Source of the DNA: Gigantopelta aegis
Taxonomy: Eukaryota > Mollusca > Gastropoda > Neomphalida > Peltospiridae
Reading direction: 5' to 3'
DNA length: 64,000 bases
NCBI RefSeq assembly: GCF_016097555.1
Contig: NC_054701.1
Span: forward strand, 3,803,688-3,867,687
A program made the translations under genes and the position numbers. Shown piece after piece: positions 1 to 9,915 of the stretch. Positions within the stretch are counted from its first letter, which is position 1. Each line of letters begins with the position of its first letter. Under the pieces are notes generated by a model. The model had not been told where the DNA came from. It saw only the letters and a list, made by a program, of their open reading frames with translations, and made no database searches.

Positions 1-690
1 TTTTTGAAACGTAAATTCAGCATCCCACTATGCCTTTATAGTTTCATTTTGTATTTGTATTTTGAACATTGCTAACGTCATCCATGCAGTCTTGTTATTC
101 CAGTGCTCAAATGACAAGAATTTTACATGCTTCAAACACCGTGAATTGATTAACGGATAATTAGCAGTAACCTCAGGTTATTGTAGACGAGAGAAGGTAA
201 TTGTTCTGTCCTCTGTTTATCACCATGACAATTCACTCGTTTGAACCACAGTGTACATTATGGCAATAAAATATCACAACTTCATGTTCGTTGTACATGT
301 AAACTCGGGAATCTATAAGTATCCAGACTTCACCATGTTCCAATTTGTTTTTGTACCGTACATGCTGTATGCTCTGTCTGTTAAAATGGCGTAATGTGTA
401 TAGGTGTTAGCATTGTTCCAGTACTGGCTAATGCTACTTTTGTCAACAATAAGAGGAAAATAGTGTTATTTGTACCAGCCAAAGTCCAAAATATATTTCA
501 ATGAAGATGTTCACTTAATAGAAAGCATTTACAGTCCCCCCCCCCCCCCCCCAACCCTATAAAACTTGGATAGTTTTCTCTTTTCATGAATAGATAACCT
601 AACTTCTGATGATCATGTATATATTTTAACTATTGGAACACTGAACAGTTACGAAAAAATTAACAATGCAGTTTAATAACATCGACACAT
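1..690. other. Non-coding flank downstream of cwo copy 1
   Basis: No coding region, RNA gene or known repeat is recognised here. A run of 17 C lies at 536-552. The short open frames at about 700-1015 have no recognisable content and overlap the probable 3' UTR of the minus-strand gene. Confidence 0.5.
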
Positions 691-700
691 TTTATTTATT
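691..700 (-). terminator. Candidate poly(A) signal of cwo copy 1
   Basis: The plus strand reads TTTATTTATT, giving two overlapping AATAAA hexamers on the minus strand. They lie about 350 bases downstream of the stop codon at 1049-1051. The distance is plausible for a 3' UTR, but no transcript evidence is available. Confidence 0.4.
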
Positions 701-1048
701 TGTTTTCACCTGCGTCTCACAAAACCGTTTACACTACAACAATAAAACGTATACACAACAATATACAAGGCATGACTGCCAATGCATCATCTGTAACAAA
801 TGTCAAAAACTTCACGTTCTTATGCAGGATTGTTAACTTGGGTAAAGTGTCGATCATTGACGGTATATGGACAACAAAGTCTTGAATATTCTTCATCTCA
901 CTATCTCCAGATTCTGCTTTTTAGGCTCCTACAACACTATACACTCAAATACACGATTATGTCAGATGCCAAACCGAAATACATAGTCAAAACATTGAAA
1001 TTACACAAGGAGTAATTATTGTCAAGACTGTGGCTTCAAGTATTTAGC

Positions 1049-1806
1049 CTATTGAGGATTCTGAATGTTTGCTCCTACCGGAATGCATGGGCCGCAGAAA
1101 CGGACTGGTATACTGATTGGATGGAAAACAAGAGAAGAACCTTCAATGCTGGATAAGTACGACTGTGGAACCCTTGCTGGATCTATGGAGATGGGAAAGT
1201 AGTGACTGCCAGATGGGTGAAGAACAAATCCAGGAAGATACAAGTTGATGTTGGAATCAGACGCTGGTTGTGCTTGACCTCCAGCTGATTTGACGCTGCT
1301 GTGCAGGGCGCTTTGATTATAGCTGCCATCGCTGGAACTGGGATAAGCCGTCGATCCATGACTGTAGCTGAACAGCATTTTTTTCAGTATTCTTTGTCTC
1401 GCCGTCTGCAGATTATGCTCCTCGTGGGAACTGCTCGAGGATGTGTCACTTTGCTGGACCTTCTGCGCTTGTTGTGCGAAACGCTGAGTGATGTTGTATT
1501 TGAACTTGTAGGTGCCTTGTCCAGAGCAGCTAGATGAATTGGATATTTTGTAATTTGCGTAAAACTCCTGTGCTGTGCTAGAGGTCAACTGCACGCTTTC
1601 TGTTTGGCACTTTCTCAAAGGGAGGCTCATGGACGAAAACGCCGAATCCATGTTTGTAAAGCCACTGTCGGAGTTTATATAGTTGTCGTTTGAAATGTTC
1701 CCATCTGCAGATGATGGCGATAACGAATCGGAAGAGCCACGGCTAGTCATTCTAGTTGGGTATGACAAAGTGCCGTTGTAATCAACATCTTCCTTTATCC
1801 TTCTCC
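1049..1806 (-). CDS. cwo: cwo copy 1, exon 6: Ser-rich C-terminal region
   Basis: It is 758 bases from a TTTTGTTACAG acceptor to TAG at 1049-1051. The first half is Ser-rich ([26 protein letters not shown]). [12 protein letters not shown] block follows, then the conserved tail [16 protein letters not shown] and [13 protein letters not shown]. The last third is nearly copied in the paralog, while the first half is much more diverged. Confidence 0.88.
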
Positions 1807-4800
1807 CTGTAACAAAATAACACCAAGTTATAAATACTACTATGTTTGATTATTAGTGGTTCATATTATTTAATGAAGAATTATACTAAACATAAAAAAA
1901 CTAGTGCAAAAGGCTACATACATAAAAGGTGCAGATCATCTAGTCACCCCTAGATAAATTGTGCACGAAATAATAAGAAATTTAGCCTTAATTAGGAAAA
2001 CATTCAATACAAGTAAAATAGAGTGTAATTGCTACTTCACAAAATTAAGGGTAAATACCCTCTGGAGCAATTTAAGGTTGTTCAGTCTTCCTCTTCCTTC
2101 TGTAGAACAAACCTATCACTGAATATAATGAAACGGTATTGCACTGTACATGCACTGTCTACTAGATATTACTAATACGGCATCAGCACTTCGTGTGTGG
2201 ACAAATATAAAGTATCAGTCATATTTGAATATCCTTGTATTTAAATTGTAATTTGAACATTTCCAAAGGAAACATATTACAAAGTGTTGTTCTGATTCAA
2301 CATCATAGTCTTAATATAAAGAGAAATTACAATCGAGGGTAGTTCGATCATACTAACTAAAGTGAACAGGATTCACTTACATGACCTGCATCACCTTAAA
2401 GACTATTTTGAATATATGGACGCTTCAACCATTGGAGTAGAATAACTAACTTATCTTTTTTTTGCGAATGGATTCATTTCTTTTTATTATCATACATCCG
2501 AGGATTTTAGTTTGTAATAAATGTTCAGCTTACCAGTAGGTAGGAACTTCTTGGCGGCTTTGCCGAGATACTCCATCATGCAGACACAGACTTGGTCCGA
2601 CATGTTGTTGTCCTCGTTCTCGACAAGGAAGCGCATGACCTCGTCCTGGCACTCCTTGAAGCCCATGTAGAACTTGGAGATGCAACACGGTTTGGCATTC
2701 TCACCCAGGGGAGTCAGACACATAGGGTCTTGACCTTTCTCAAATTCTGAAAACAAGACATTGTTCATTATGTTTTGTGCTGGTCAGTTTAGTATCGATT
2801 TGTTTCAGGTAGAACCATGCCGATTGAATTGATAGAACTGACAGTTCTTCTTTTATTCATTTATCTGTTTAATGTAATGATTGTCATAGATAATCAGCAT
2901 GTTTGGTTCTATTTGTTAAACTTGTTATTATTTATCGTAAAGCTTATTAATTTAATTTAATTTATTTAGTTTGCAACTGAATGGTTTCTGAAAATAATAA
3001 CACAGTAGCTGAAAATGTTAAACATATGATAAAAGACTACATCTATTTTGGGTTGTAGTCCCTAAGCATCTGTTTTAAGACACTACAGCGCTGTCTGTAA
3101 AAATAACTTAAATGCATGATATAATGAATGAATAAGAAAATATACATCTTATAGTTTCAGACTGAATCATCATCAAGTACTCACCATTTTTCTCAACATC
3201 TGTTTGAAGACTCTTGATTAACTTTATTGCCATTTCAATGATTTCAGTTTTTTCAATACGTCCTTGGCTCTAAAAAGAGTATAAAGATATATAGGTTGAA
3301 TATTGAGAATCTAAAGACAAATATCTGTTACGTGATCTGCTGTGCATATCTTCCGAGTATCACCTTGTGCTTGCATGTTATATAAGGGGAAATACATAAA
3401 TGTCAATGTTTAGTTCCTTCTTACATTGTTCAATATTTACAGGAGTCTGAATGAGTACGGTAGGTCAGATATAATTTTATTTTATTGTTCATATTACAAT
3501 ATTTATTTAGTGATAAAAAAATTATATTAAATACTAGTTAGATATTGAGTAATTTTTATAACATTAGTAACATCTTACACTGGTGTGTAATATATTACAC
3601 TATTTAATTAGTGATACAAAAATGATATTAAATAATCATGTATCATTTTGAGTGGGCTTTTATTTTTGTTTAATACACATCTTAAATTATGAATATTTAA
3701 AGTTTTTAAAGTTAAAAATAAATTATATAAATCTAAATTAATAAAACTAATATGTCGTTTTATCTAAAAATGTTTCTCATTGTTTAGAAGCTCCCTGTAT
3801 TGAGTATAAAAATAATTATGATGCAATATAGAACTATAACAAAAACAACTGTTGATAAATTAAGTCAAATATTATTTTAATAGTCATTTTAAAAGTAATT
3901 CTTGATTTATGCTCCTTCTGACCTAAATTATCACCAGACTCCCCTGTTCCTCAATAATGTTACCTGTTTCGAATAGTGACTCGGCATCAGTTTGTTCAGA
4001 TCGGCCAAGCAGTTGTTCATTCGATCTCGTCGCCGTTTTTCAGTGATGCGATGGGATGTTGCATCCTATAAAAACATAGAATGAATTTAAAAATTAAATT
4101 TGTTTTAAGGATGCCAGCTTATTAACAAAATAAAGGACACGTATCAACACACTTAAATGATTTATACTGGAGTTGAACAAACAGCTCCTTTCGAAATGGG
4201 TCAAATCCAAAAGTAGTTTTTGGTTGTGGACAAATTGTCTTAAGTTCATCAGTGGACGAAATATACAGTGGACGAATCATGCGCAACCCAAACACGGATG
4301 CTGTTTATGGGTTACACCATTATTGCAGACAAACAATGGTGTAGTAAAATATCTAGCGGACGAATTCTCCAAATGTATTTATTTTGTGTGTAGACGAATT
4401 GCCTCGAGTTCATAAGCGGACAAACGTTTTGGTGAATGAAATGTACAGTGAACAATTCATTTTTAACCCGTCTATGAATGCTACATAAGTGTGAAGAAAT
4501 CGTCCATGGACGTAATGTACACATAATGCCATTTAAGGATCAATCCATTATGGCATCCAATCATTGGTGTGAAGAAATCGTCCATGGACGTAATGTACAC
4601 ATAATGCCATTTAAGGATCAATCCATTATGGCATCCAATCATTGGTGCGAGGAAATCGTCCATGGACGTAATGTACACATAATGCCATTTAAGGATCAAT
4701 CCATTATGATGTACAATCATTGGTGTGAGCAACAGCTAATGGACAAATTGGCCAAAAGTAATTTTTGGTTGTGGATTAATTGTTTCGAGTTGTCAGTAAA

Positions 4801-6121
4801 CGAATTCATGGGTGAAGGAATTGTCCGTCAACTAAGTGACCAATGGAAGGATGCCTAATAAAAAGAATCAGTGGTATGGGAAAAATCTAATGGACGAATA
4901 TATATATCGTCGTGTATTGGCCATTTAGAAAATAATGTTTATATAGTTAAAATAACGAACAGAAAAAGCGGTATTATACTTGGAATCAACTTATGTTATC
5001 TTTTATTTGCGCTTCCCACAGGCAGGATAGCACAAACCATGGCCTTTGTTGAACCAGTTATGGATCACTGGTCGGTGCAAGTGGTTTACACCTACCCATT
5101 GAGCCTTGCGGAGCACTCACTCAGGGTGTGGAGTCTCGACTGGGATCCGAACCCAGTACCTACCAGCTTGTAGATCGATGGCCTAACCACGACGCCGGTC
5201 ACCTTTCAATGAATGCAAATAATTATGATTTGGCGACCATCTTGGATCAAGTCATCTATATGCTGAACTAATCTTATTTGCATGGTATGCTTTGATACTG
5301 TGTCGCATTTATAGCAGGAAATAATGGTCGTCACAGATAGCCAACATATTTTTGTTTTGCCATTCAGCATCCACAAATTAAGTTAAAATTCTATGTTGGA
5401 CCAAATCGAAGAATAATGCCTGCATATGTTACATTCCTTGGAAATAGGTTCGGACTACACAGACAGACGCACTGAAAGTCATTGGGTAAATATTAAATTA
5501 GCAAAACCGGCCTCCATGGTGTCGTGGTTAAGCCATCGGACATAAGGCTGGTAGGTACAGAGTTCGCAACCCGGTACCGGCTCCCACTCAGAGCGCGTTT
5601 TAACGTCTCAATAGGTAGGTGTAAGGCCACTACACCCTCTTCTCTCTCACTAAAAGCTAACAATTAGCAACTAACCCACCGCCCTGGACAGACAGCCCAG
5701 CTAGCTGAGTTGTGTGTCCAGGACAGCGTGCTTGAATCTTAATTGGATGTAAGCACGAAAATAATCTGAAATAAAAATAATTAGCAAAGAGCAATAAAAA
5801 TAGCAACAAGCAATTAGCAATCAGCAATACGCAAGTGGAAATACGCAAATAGCAACGAGCCCTTTGCCATACTATAGGCCAAATGTTAATTATGTTGGCA
5901 AATAATGAATTCAAATGCTGTCAAATTCAAAGACGGTTGACTATAAGCCCACCTCGATCCCGCGCTTTTAAGTTGCTTAAATCGTCTTAATAAATATTCA
6001 ATACGAATTAGACTTACCCTAATATTTTTTCCTTTCTTGTCATCCGTTTGTTGAGTAGAAATTGCAAAGCTCAAATTCCTGAAGAATAAAATCAAATGTA
6101 TTAGATATTAATACTCCGGTT

Positions 6122-6153
<32 letters not shown>

Positions 6154-7238
6154 CTACATCCAAAATATTTTCATTTTGCTTCTTAAACTTTATATTATTG
6201 GAACATCCAATAAATAAATAATAATATAAAATAATAATAATAATAATTACATCCAAAGTAATAATAAAAATAATAACATCCAAAATATTTTCATTTTGCT
6301 ACTTAAACTTTCTATTATTGTAACATCCAAGAAAGATTCCCTACAGGGTGAAGTGACGTTACTTTTTGGATCACTTTATTAAAGGCGCAGACTCTTAGTT
6401 TCAGCCCGTGAAAATTTAGTTAATTTACAAACCTGCAATACATATGTTGGTAATGTTATAACAAGAGACGTCTAAGATGTTTAAATGGGGAATTGTCGTC
6501 TAAAATAGATTAGAGCTTGCCTCGACAACCATTACTTCTCAGACGAACGTGCGTTTTCAGAATGATGAAAAAATGCATTTCGGGGTATTACAAAAATCTG
6601 GATGACCAGAACCACTTCAGGTCTATGAAAAGGAATATTCTAAATAATAAAATGTAAGTCTGTCTATTTTACATTATAAAACAATCGGCTTTAATAGTAC
6701 AGAATACGTCGTAGTGTTTATAAACTGGGGCCTGTCACTTTAAAAACCTCAAACAAATATGACAGTGTGATTAATATCACTATGTTACATATATGCTTGA
6801 ACATATAAACCGAATACACGCAATGTATTACAGCAGGATAAAGTGATATATGAAAACCGAATTTTGTAATATATGATATTAACATTAAAACTAGAATTAA
6901 AGAGAAAGTACCAAAAAAAAAGACAAAGAAGGATAGCATGAATTTAAAGGTCAGCTTTCGAAATAGAACGTAGTAAATTTTGTTTTGTAATGTCTTGGTT
7001 CCAGGAATCTGGACCTAGGTGCTCAATATTCATCATATTCTTTAAACTGATATTTTTACTCCGACTCCGAAATAAATAACTTGTAGTAAATGCCATTGTA
7101 TCAACATAGTTTCCCCTGTGGGAAGGACTATAAATGTACTCACTGCTCGGACTGCGAATCGCTTCCATCTTGCTTGAAACGTTTTGCGAGCGGCTCGTCC
7201 GTGTCCATCTCATAACCGACAGGTCGTGTGTACTGCAT
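1049..7238 (-). CDS. cwo: clockwork orange-like bHLH-Orange transcriptional repressor, copy 1
   Basis: Six coding exons join with GT/AG borders and matching phases: 7238-7144, 6078-6018, 4065-3964, 3269-3185, 2746-2534 and 1806-1049. They total 1314 bases, 437 residues plus stop. Residues 53-86 hold the basic region and helix 1 ([20 protein letters not shown]), residues 87-114 helix 2 ([14 protein letters not shown]), and about 140-183 the Orange domain. The C-terminal half is Ser-rich and ends with a HYFPISID...[10 protein letters not shown] block like the C-terminal block recalled from Drosophila cwo. The bHLH wording ([22 protein letters not shown]) also fits cwo better than HES, HEY or DEC, and there is no WRPW or YRPW tail. 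In insects cwo is a nuclear repressor that binds E-boxes and dampens CLOCK/CYCLE targets. The start ATG at 7238 was chosen because it is in frame through the phase-2 donor and sits under a TATA promoter. Family assignment is from memory of the fly protein, not a search. Confidence 0.87.
2534..2746 (-). CDS. cwo: cwo copy 1, exon 5: Orange domain
   Basis: It is 213 bases, with acceptor TTTTCAG and donor ACTG|GTAAGC. It encodes a Cys-rich lead-in and then the Orange domain ([17 protein letters not shown]...[12 protein letters not shown]), which in this family shapes dimer choice and repression. It differs from the copy 2 exon at only three bases, all near the ends. Confidence 0.92.
3185..3269 (-). 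CDS. cwo: cwo copy 1, exon 4: helix 2
   Basis: It is 85 bases, with acceptor TTTTTAG and donor ATG|GTGAGT. It encodes loop and helix 2 ([19 protein letters not shown]). Its length equals the copy 2 exon and its base identity to it is about 79%. Confidence 0.9.
3964..4065 (-). CDS. cwo: cwo copy 1, exon 3: basic region and helix 1
   Basis: It is 102 bases and 34 codons, phase 0 on both sides. The acceptor is TTTTTATAG and the donor CAG|GTAACA. It encodes the DNA-binding basic region EKRRRDR and helix 1. It is about 78% identical at base level to the equivalent exon of copy 2. Confidence 0.9.
4173..4900. repeat. Intronic tandem repeat with a 78-bp unit
   Basis: Three near-identical 78-bp units begin at about 4493, 4571 and 4649, each containing GTCCATGGACGTAATGTACA. 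Degenerate relatives extend on both sides; for example, TTTTTGGTTGTGGA recurs at about 4216 and 4768. Because 78 is a multiple of three, the array stays open on both strands as a 26-codon repeat. It lies in cwo copy 1 intron 2. Confidence 0.75.
4990..5205 (-). mobile_element. tRNA-derived SINE, composite type
   Basis: Read on the minus strand it starts with GGCGTCGTGGTTAGGCCATC and contains GGTAGGTACTGGGTTCGGAT, which resembles Pol III A-box and B-box sequence. The distal half (CAGGCAGGATAGCACAAACC on the plus strand) is shared with the SINE remnant at 41640-41795. Confidence 0.7.
5508..5765 (+). mobile_element. tRNA-derived SINE, near full length
   Basis: The head is GGTGTCGTGGTTAAGCCATC with a B-box-like GAGTTCGCAACCC, followed by the body TAGGTGTAAGGCCACTACAC and the distal part GTCCAGGACAGCGTGCTTGA. 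The same family recurs at 15391-15482, 45598-45670 and 57900-58165. It is retroposed and not a functional tRNA gene. Confidence 0.75.
6018..6078 (-). CDS. cwo: cwo copy 1, coding exon 2
   Basis: This 61-base exon has a TTCTTCAG acceptor and an AGG|GTAAGT donor. It encodes a polar linker ending DDKKGKNIR just before the basic region. One base completes the codon left open by exon 1, and it ends in phase 0 as exon 3 requires. Confidence 0.75.
6110..6335. repeat. TAA microsatellite and local duplication
   Basis: TAA runs lie at about 6126-6153 and 6227-6246. A block of about 55 bp containing CATCCAAAATATTTTCATTT occurs twice, at about 6157 and 6268. It lies in cwo copy 1 intron 1. Confidence 0.8.
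6378..6745. mobile_element. MITE-like repeat, family 2
   Basis: It starts TTAAAGGCGCAGACTCTTAG and ends GGCCTGTCACTTTAAA, so its termini are imperfect inverted repeats. A second copy, sharing AGTTTCAGCCCGTGAAAAT and the internal GATGACCAGAA, lies at about 45680-46022. No coding capacity is seen. Confidence 0.5.
7144..7238 (-). CDS. cwo: cwo copy 1, coding exon 1 (N-terminus)
   Basis: It begins [20 protein letters not shown] and runs 31 codons plus 2 bases. The donor is CA|GTGAGT at 7143. A longer open frame in another phase overlaps this exon but does not join the next exon in frame. Confidence 0.75.
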
Positions 7239-7322
7239 GATGAGATGATGCCTCAAACACTATTTTCTATGTTCACTTAAACACAGGAAAGCTTTCAACT
7301 GACTTCTCCGTGGCCCGAACCG

Positions 7323-7460
7323 TCTTATATAGTACAACATATATGGCACTGCACGTGCTAACTGACGTCATATGTTTAATATTCATGAGCTTCCTTTTAA
7401 AGAAGTCACCTGGACAGGAGCGTGACTGTCAAGAAAAAGCTACGGCCTAATCACGTGGTA
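7323..7460 (-). promoter_or_regulatory. cwo copy 1 promoter: TATA, CRE and two E-boxes
   Basis: On the minus strand a TATA box (CTATATAAG) occupies 7324-7332, about 90 bases upstream of the ATG. Further upstream are a perfect palindromic E-box CACGTG at 7352-7357, a full CRE TGACGTCA at 7363-7370, and a second CACGTG at 7452-7457. CACGTG is the site bound by CLOCK/CYCLE and by cwo itself in insects, so circadian control and self-repression are plausible. Sites are read directly; their use is inferred. Confidence 0.65.
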
Positions 7461-7668
7461 AAACGCTGGCTTGTTCATATGGGTAGTACCTACGTAGGTA
7501 TCCTTGGAACGTAAACATGTTTACCTGTGGGTGGTGTGGTTATGGGATTGGTGTCGAGAAGAGATCTGTGCCATCACCGGATGTATTCATTCGTCTTAAG
7601 ACATATATTTTCAATCTTTAAGAGAGCCAAATAGCGTCATCTAAAATATGGTAACAAATCGCGTTTGA

Positions 7669-7951
7669 ATGAATGAATGAATGAATGTTTAACGACACCC
7701 CAGCACGAAAAATACATCGGCTATTGGGTGTCAAACTATGGTAATGCAAATAAATAAAGTGATGATCAACATCAATATAAAAATTCAAGACTTAAACAAA
7801 AACAGTGTAAAGAACTGTGCAAAAACACAAATATCACAGAATTTTACGGATACTGAATTTTACTCCAAACTTCAATTTTGTGCTGTATTGGCCATTCTCA
7901 AAGAGAATGTTACACCCCTGCACCACGGTGAGGTTACAGCACACGCAGGGG
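7669..7951 (-). mobile_element. Short LINE-end element with 13-bp target duplication
   Basis: It is a 283-bp unit. On the minus strand it begins with a LINE 5' UTR start (CCCCTGCGTGTGCTGTAACC) and ends with the LINE 3' end (TTGACACCCAATAGCCGATG) and a CATT tail. It is flanked by AAATCGCGTTTGA at 7656-7668 and 7952-7964, so both ends are defined. It has no coding region. Confidence 0.75.
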
Positions 7952-8199
7952 AAATCGCGTTTGATGTCATTCATAGACAACGCCCTAAACAGCCCTCCCC
8001 TTATTTTTTAAATATCCTTTCTAGGTGTCTGGTTACTAGACCACAAATAATTATGTTTAAATAGTATCTGATTATTAGAAAACACATAACTATGTTTCAT
8101 TAGTATCACTGTCATAGCTACAATAGAGGCGGATTCAGAACGTTATAAAGGGGACCCAACATTTTAACAATAGCACATTTTTCTTTATAGAAGGTAAAG

Positions 8200-8466
8200 C
8201 ATGTGTCAGCAACTCGAAAAGATTTATTTGGACAAAGAAATGCGATGGAATCATTTCGATTCCATCCAGAATTAGTTTTACAATTTTTACGTGGTACCGA
8301 CTTTTACTCTAAATTTTAATTTGATCTATCTGTGCTATTTGTATTTTTGCTGTTTTATTTTACACTCGAATTTTTATATTGATGTTGATCATCACTTTAT
8401 TTGTTTGCATTACCATAGTTTGTATTTGTCGTGCTGGGGTGTCGTTAAACATTCATTCATTCATTT
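8200..8466 (+). mobile_element. LINE 3' end fragment
   Basis: The last codons of the LINE ORF2 region are recognisable near 8240-8290. The 3' UTR follows, and the fragment ends GTGCTGGGGTGTCGTTAAAC plus a CATT tail at about 8450-8466. Confidence 0.65.
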
Positions 8467-8639
8467 ATCGAAGGCAAAAAAGCCAAGCTTCCTAACGGAG
8501 AAAAATATCTTGAGAATTTTGACGTCAGGAAAATTTAGCATCGGTTTGCTGGTATTATTTTGGGAACATTTTGTGTGATAACAATTTGTCAATCATATCT
8601 GTATATACACGTTCCAGACTCCTCTGTATATGCACGTGC

Positions 8640-8692
8640 AATGCAGACAGACCAGGTGTGTGTGTCCAGGACAGCGTGTTTGATCTTAAAAT
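8640..8692 (+). mobile_element. SINE 3' fragment
   Basis: It contains GTGTGTCCAGGACAGCGTGT, matching the distal part of the SINE at 5508-5765. Only this end is recognisable. Confidence 0.4.
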
Positions 8693-9422
8693 GTGGATGG
8701 ATTTCATGGAGTTTGAAAACATCACAAAGTGGCTATAACTTTGGTTAGTCTTAGATACAATACGTTGATGATTATGTTTGTACAGAACCTTGAAATGAAG
8801 GAAAACCAGATCAGATTTTGCATGTAGCGAAACTACGAAAGAAAATACAGTATGCATATACGGTAGTCGCTTAAGAAGCAACAATGCTATGAGAAAAGAA
8901 CAAGAAGAGATAAGATAGGAAAGCAGAGTTACAAATAGGAGGGTTGATTTAGAGAGAAAGCAGAAAGTAGCTGACAGATGGTAGCAGGAACTCTATTTGG
9001 TAAAACAAATTCCTAATATTCCCGTGTTCCTCGTAATGTTCTGCATTTTGAAGGACGTAATGTTGAAATTATCCGCAAGGTTAGATCCAAGGAACCTATT
9101 AGATTGTGTCGACGAGCTGAATCAATATCTAATCCTGATGCTAGTAATTCCTCGCAGACCAGTCTAAAGTATGCTATGTTCAACATCGGAGATAAAGCAG
9201 GTAGAGTTATCTTCCATTCCAGTGTTGCCATTTTCGCATGAACCATCCATAGGCGTACGGGTTCCCATTTTGGTAGGGTGCAAGCTGGCTTTTGCCAGAA
9301 TGAAAAGAAAACGTCAGAATCTGGATAACAACATTTATTCATATTAGCATTAATACCAAATACCTACACAGGGTTGTAAACGGATCGCTACGCATTTTCA
9401 CATGGATTACATCTACTTTTGA

Positions 9423-9915
9423 GGGTAGAATAACATACAATAGAATAGATGTTTAACGACACCCCAATACGAAAAATACATCGGCTATTGGGTGTCAAAC
9501 GGTAAATGCAAACAAATAAAGTGATGATCAACAGCAATATAAAAAATCAAGAGGCATATAAAAACACGGTGTAAAGAACTGAGTAAAACGTACAAGTATC
9601 ACAGATAGGTAATATTAAAATTTAGAAGAAAGTCAATATCACGTAAATATTATAATAAACATTTTGGATGGAATCGAAGTGATTCCAACACATTTCGTTA
9701 TCCAAATATATCTGTTCAAGTTTCTTTAACAGGAGTACACTTCACCCAAATGTGGCATACCGTCAGAGTACACTGACAGTGGTCACACTGAGGTGAAGGA
9801 TCTTTCTTCAAGATAAATGAATGGGTCAAGTAGATATGACCGATGCGAGCATGAAACAAGACTATTTCATTCTTCCTGTACTGCCCATAGGATGACTGCC
9901 ACTCTACCAATATTG
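9423..9915 (-). mobile_element. LINE 3' fragment including ORF2 C-terminus
   Basis: Minus strand. It encodes ARIGHIYLTHSFILKKDPSP followed by a CDHC-type Cys/His motif (QCDHCQCTLTVCHIWVKC), typical of the region after RNase H in I-like LINEs. The 3' UTR and the TTGACACCCAATAGCCGATG end follow. It is truncated at its 5' side. Confidence 0.7.

Noticed and set aside
700-1015. Short plus-strand frames as genes
   Set aside because: Chance length, and they overlap the probable 3' UTR of cwo copy 1.
5508-5600. tRNA gene
   Set aside because: The A-box and B-box belong to a SINE with a fixed non-tRNA tail that recurs several times in the window; no cloverleaf with a proper acceptor stem was seen.
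6944-7213. The 89-residue minus-strand frame as the first cwo exon
   Set aside because: It overlaps the true first exon in another phase and runs through the donor; only the frame starting at 7238 joins the next exon correctly.
1049-7238. Assignment to HES or HEY
   Set aside because: No WRPW or YRPW tail, and the bHLH and C-terminal blocks fit cwo better.
9013-9342. 109-residue minus-strand frame as a host gene
   Set aside because: No recognised domain, no splice or promoter support, and it lies among transposon fragments; left unannotated.
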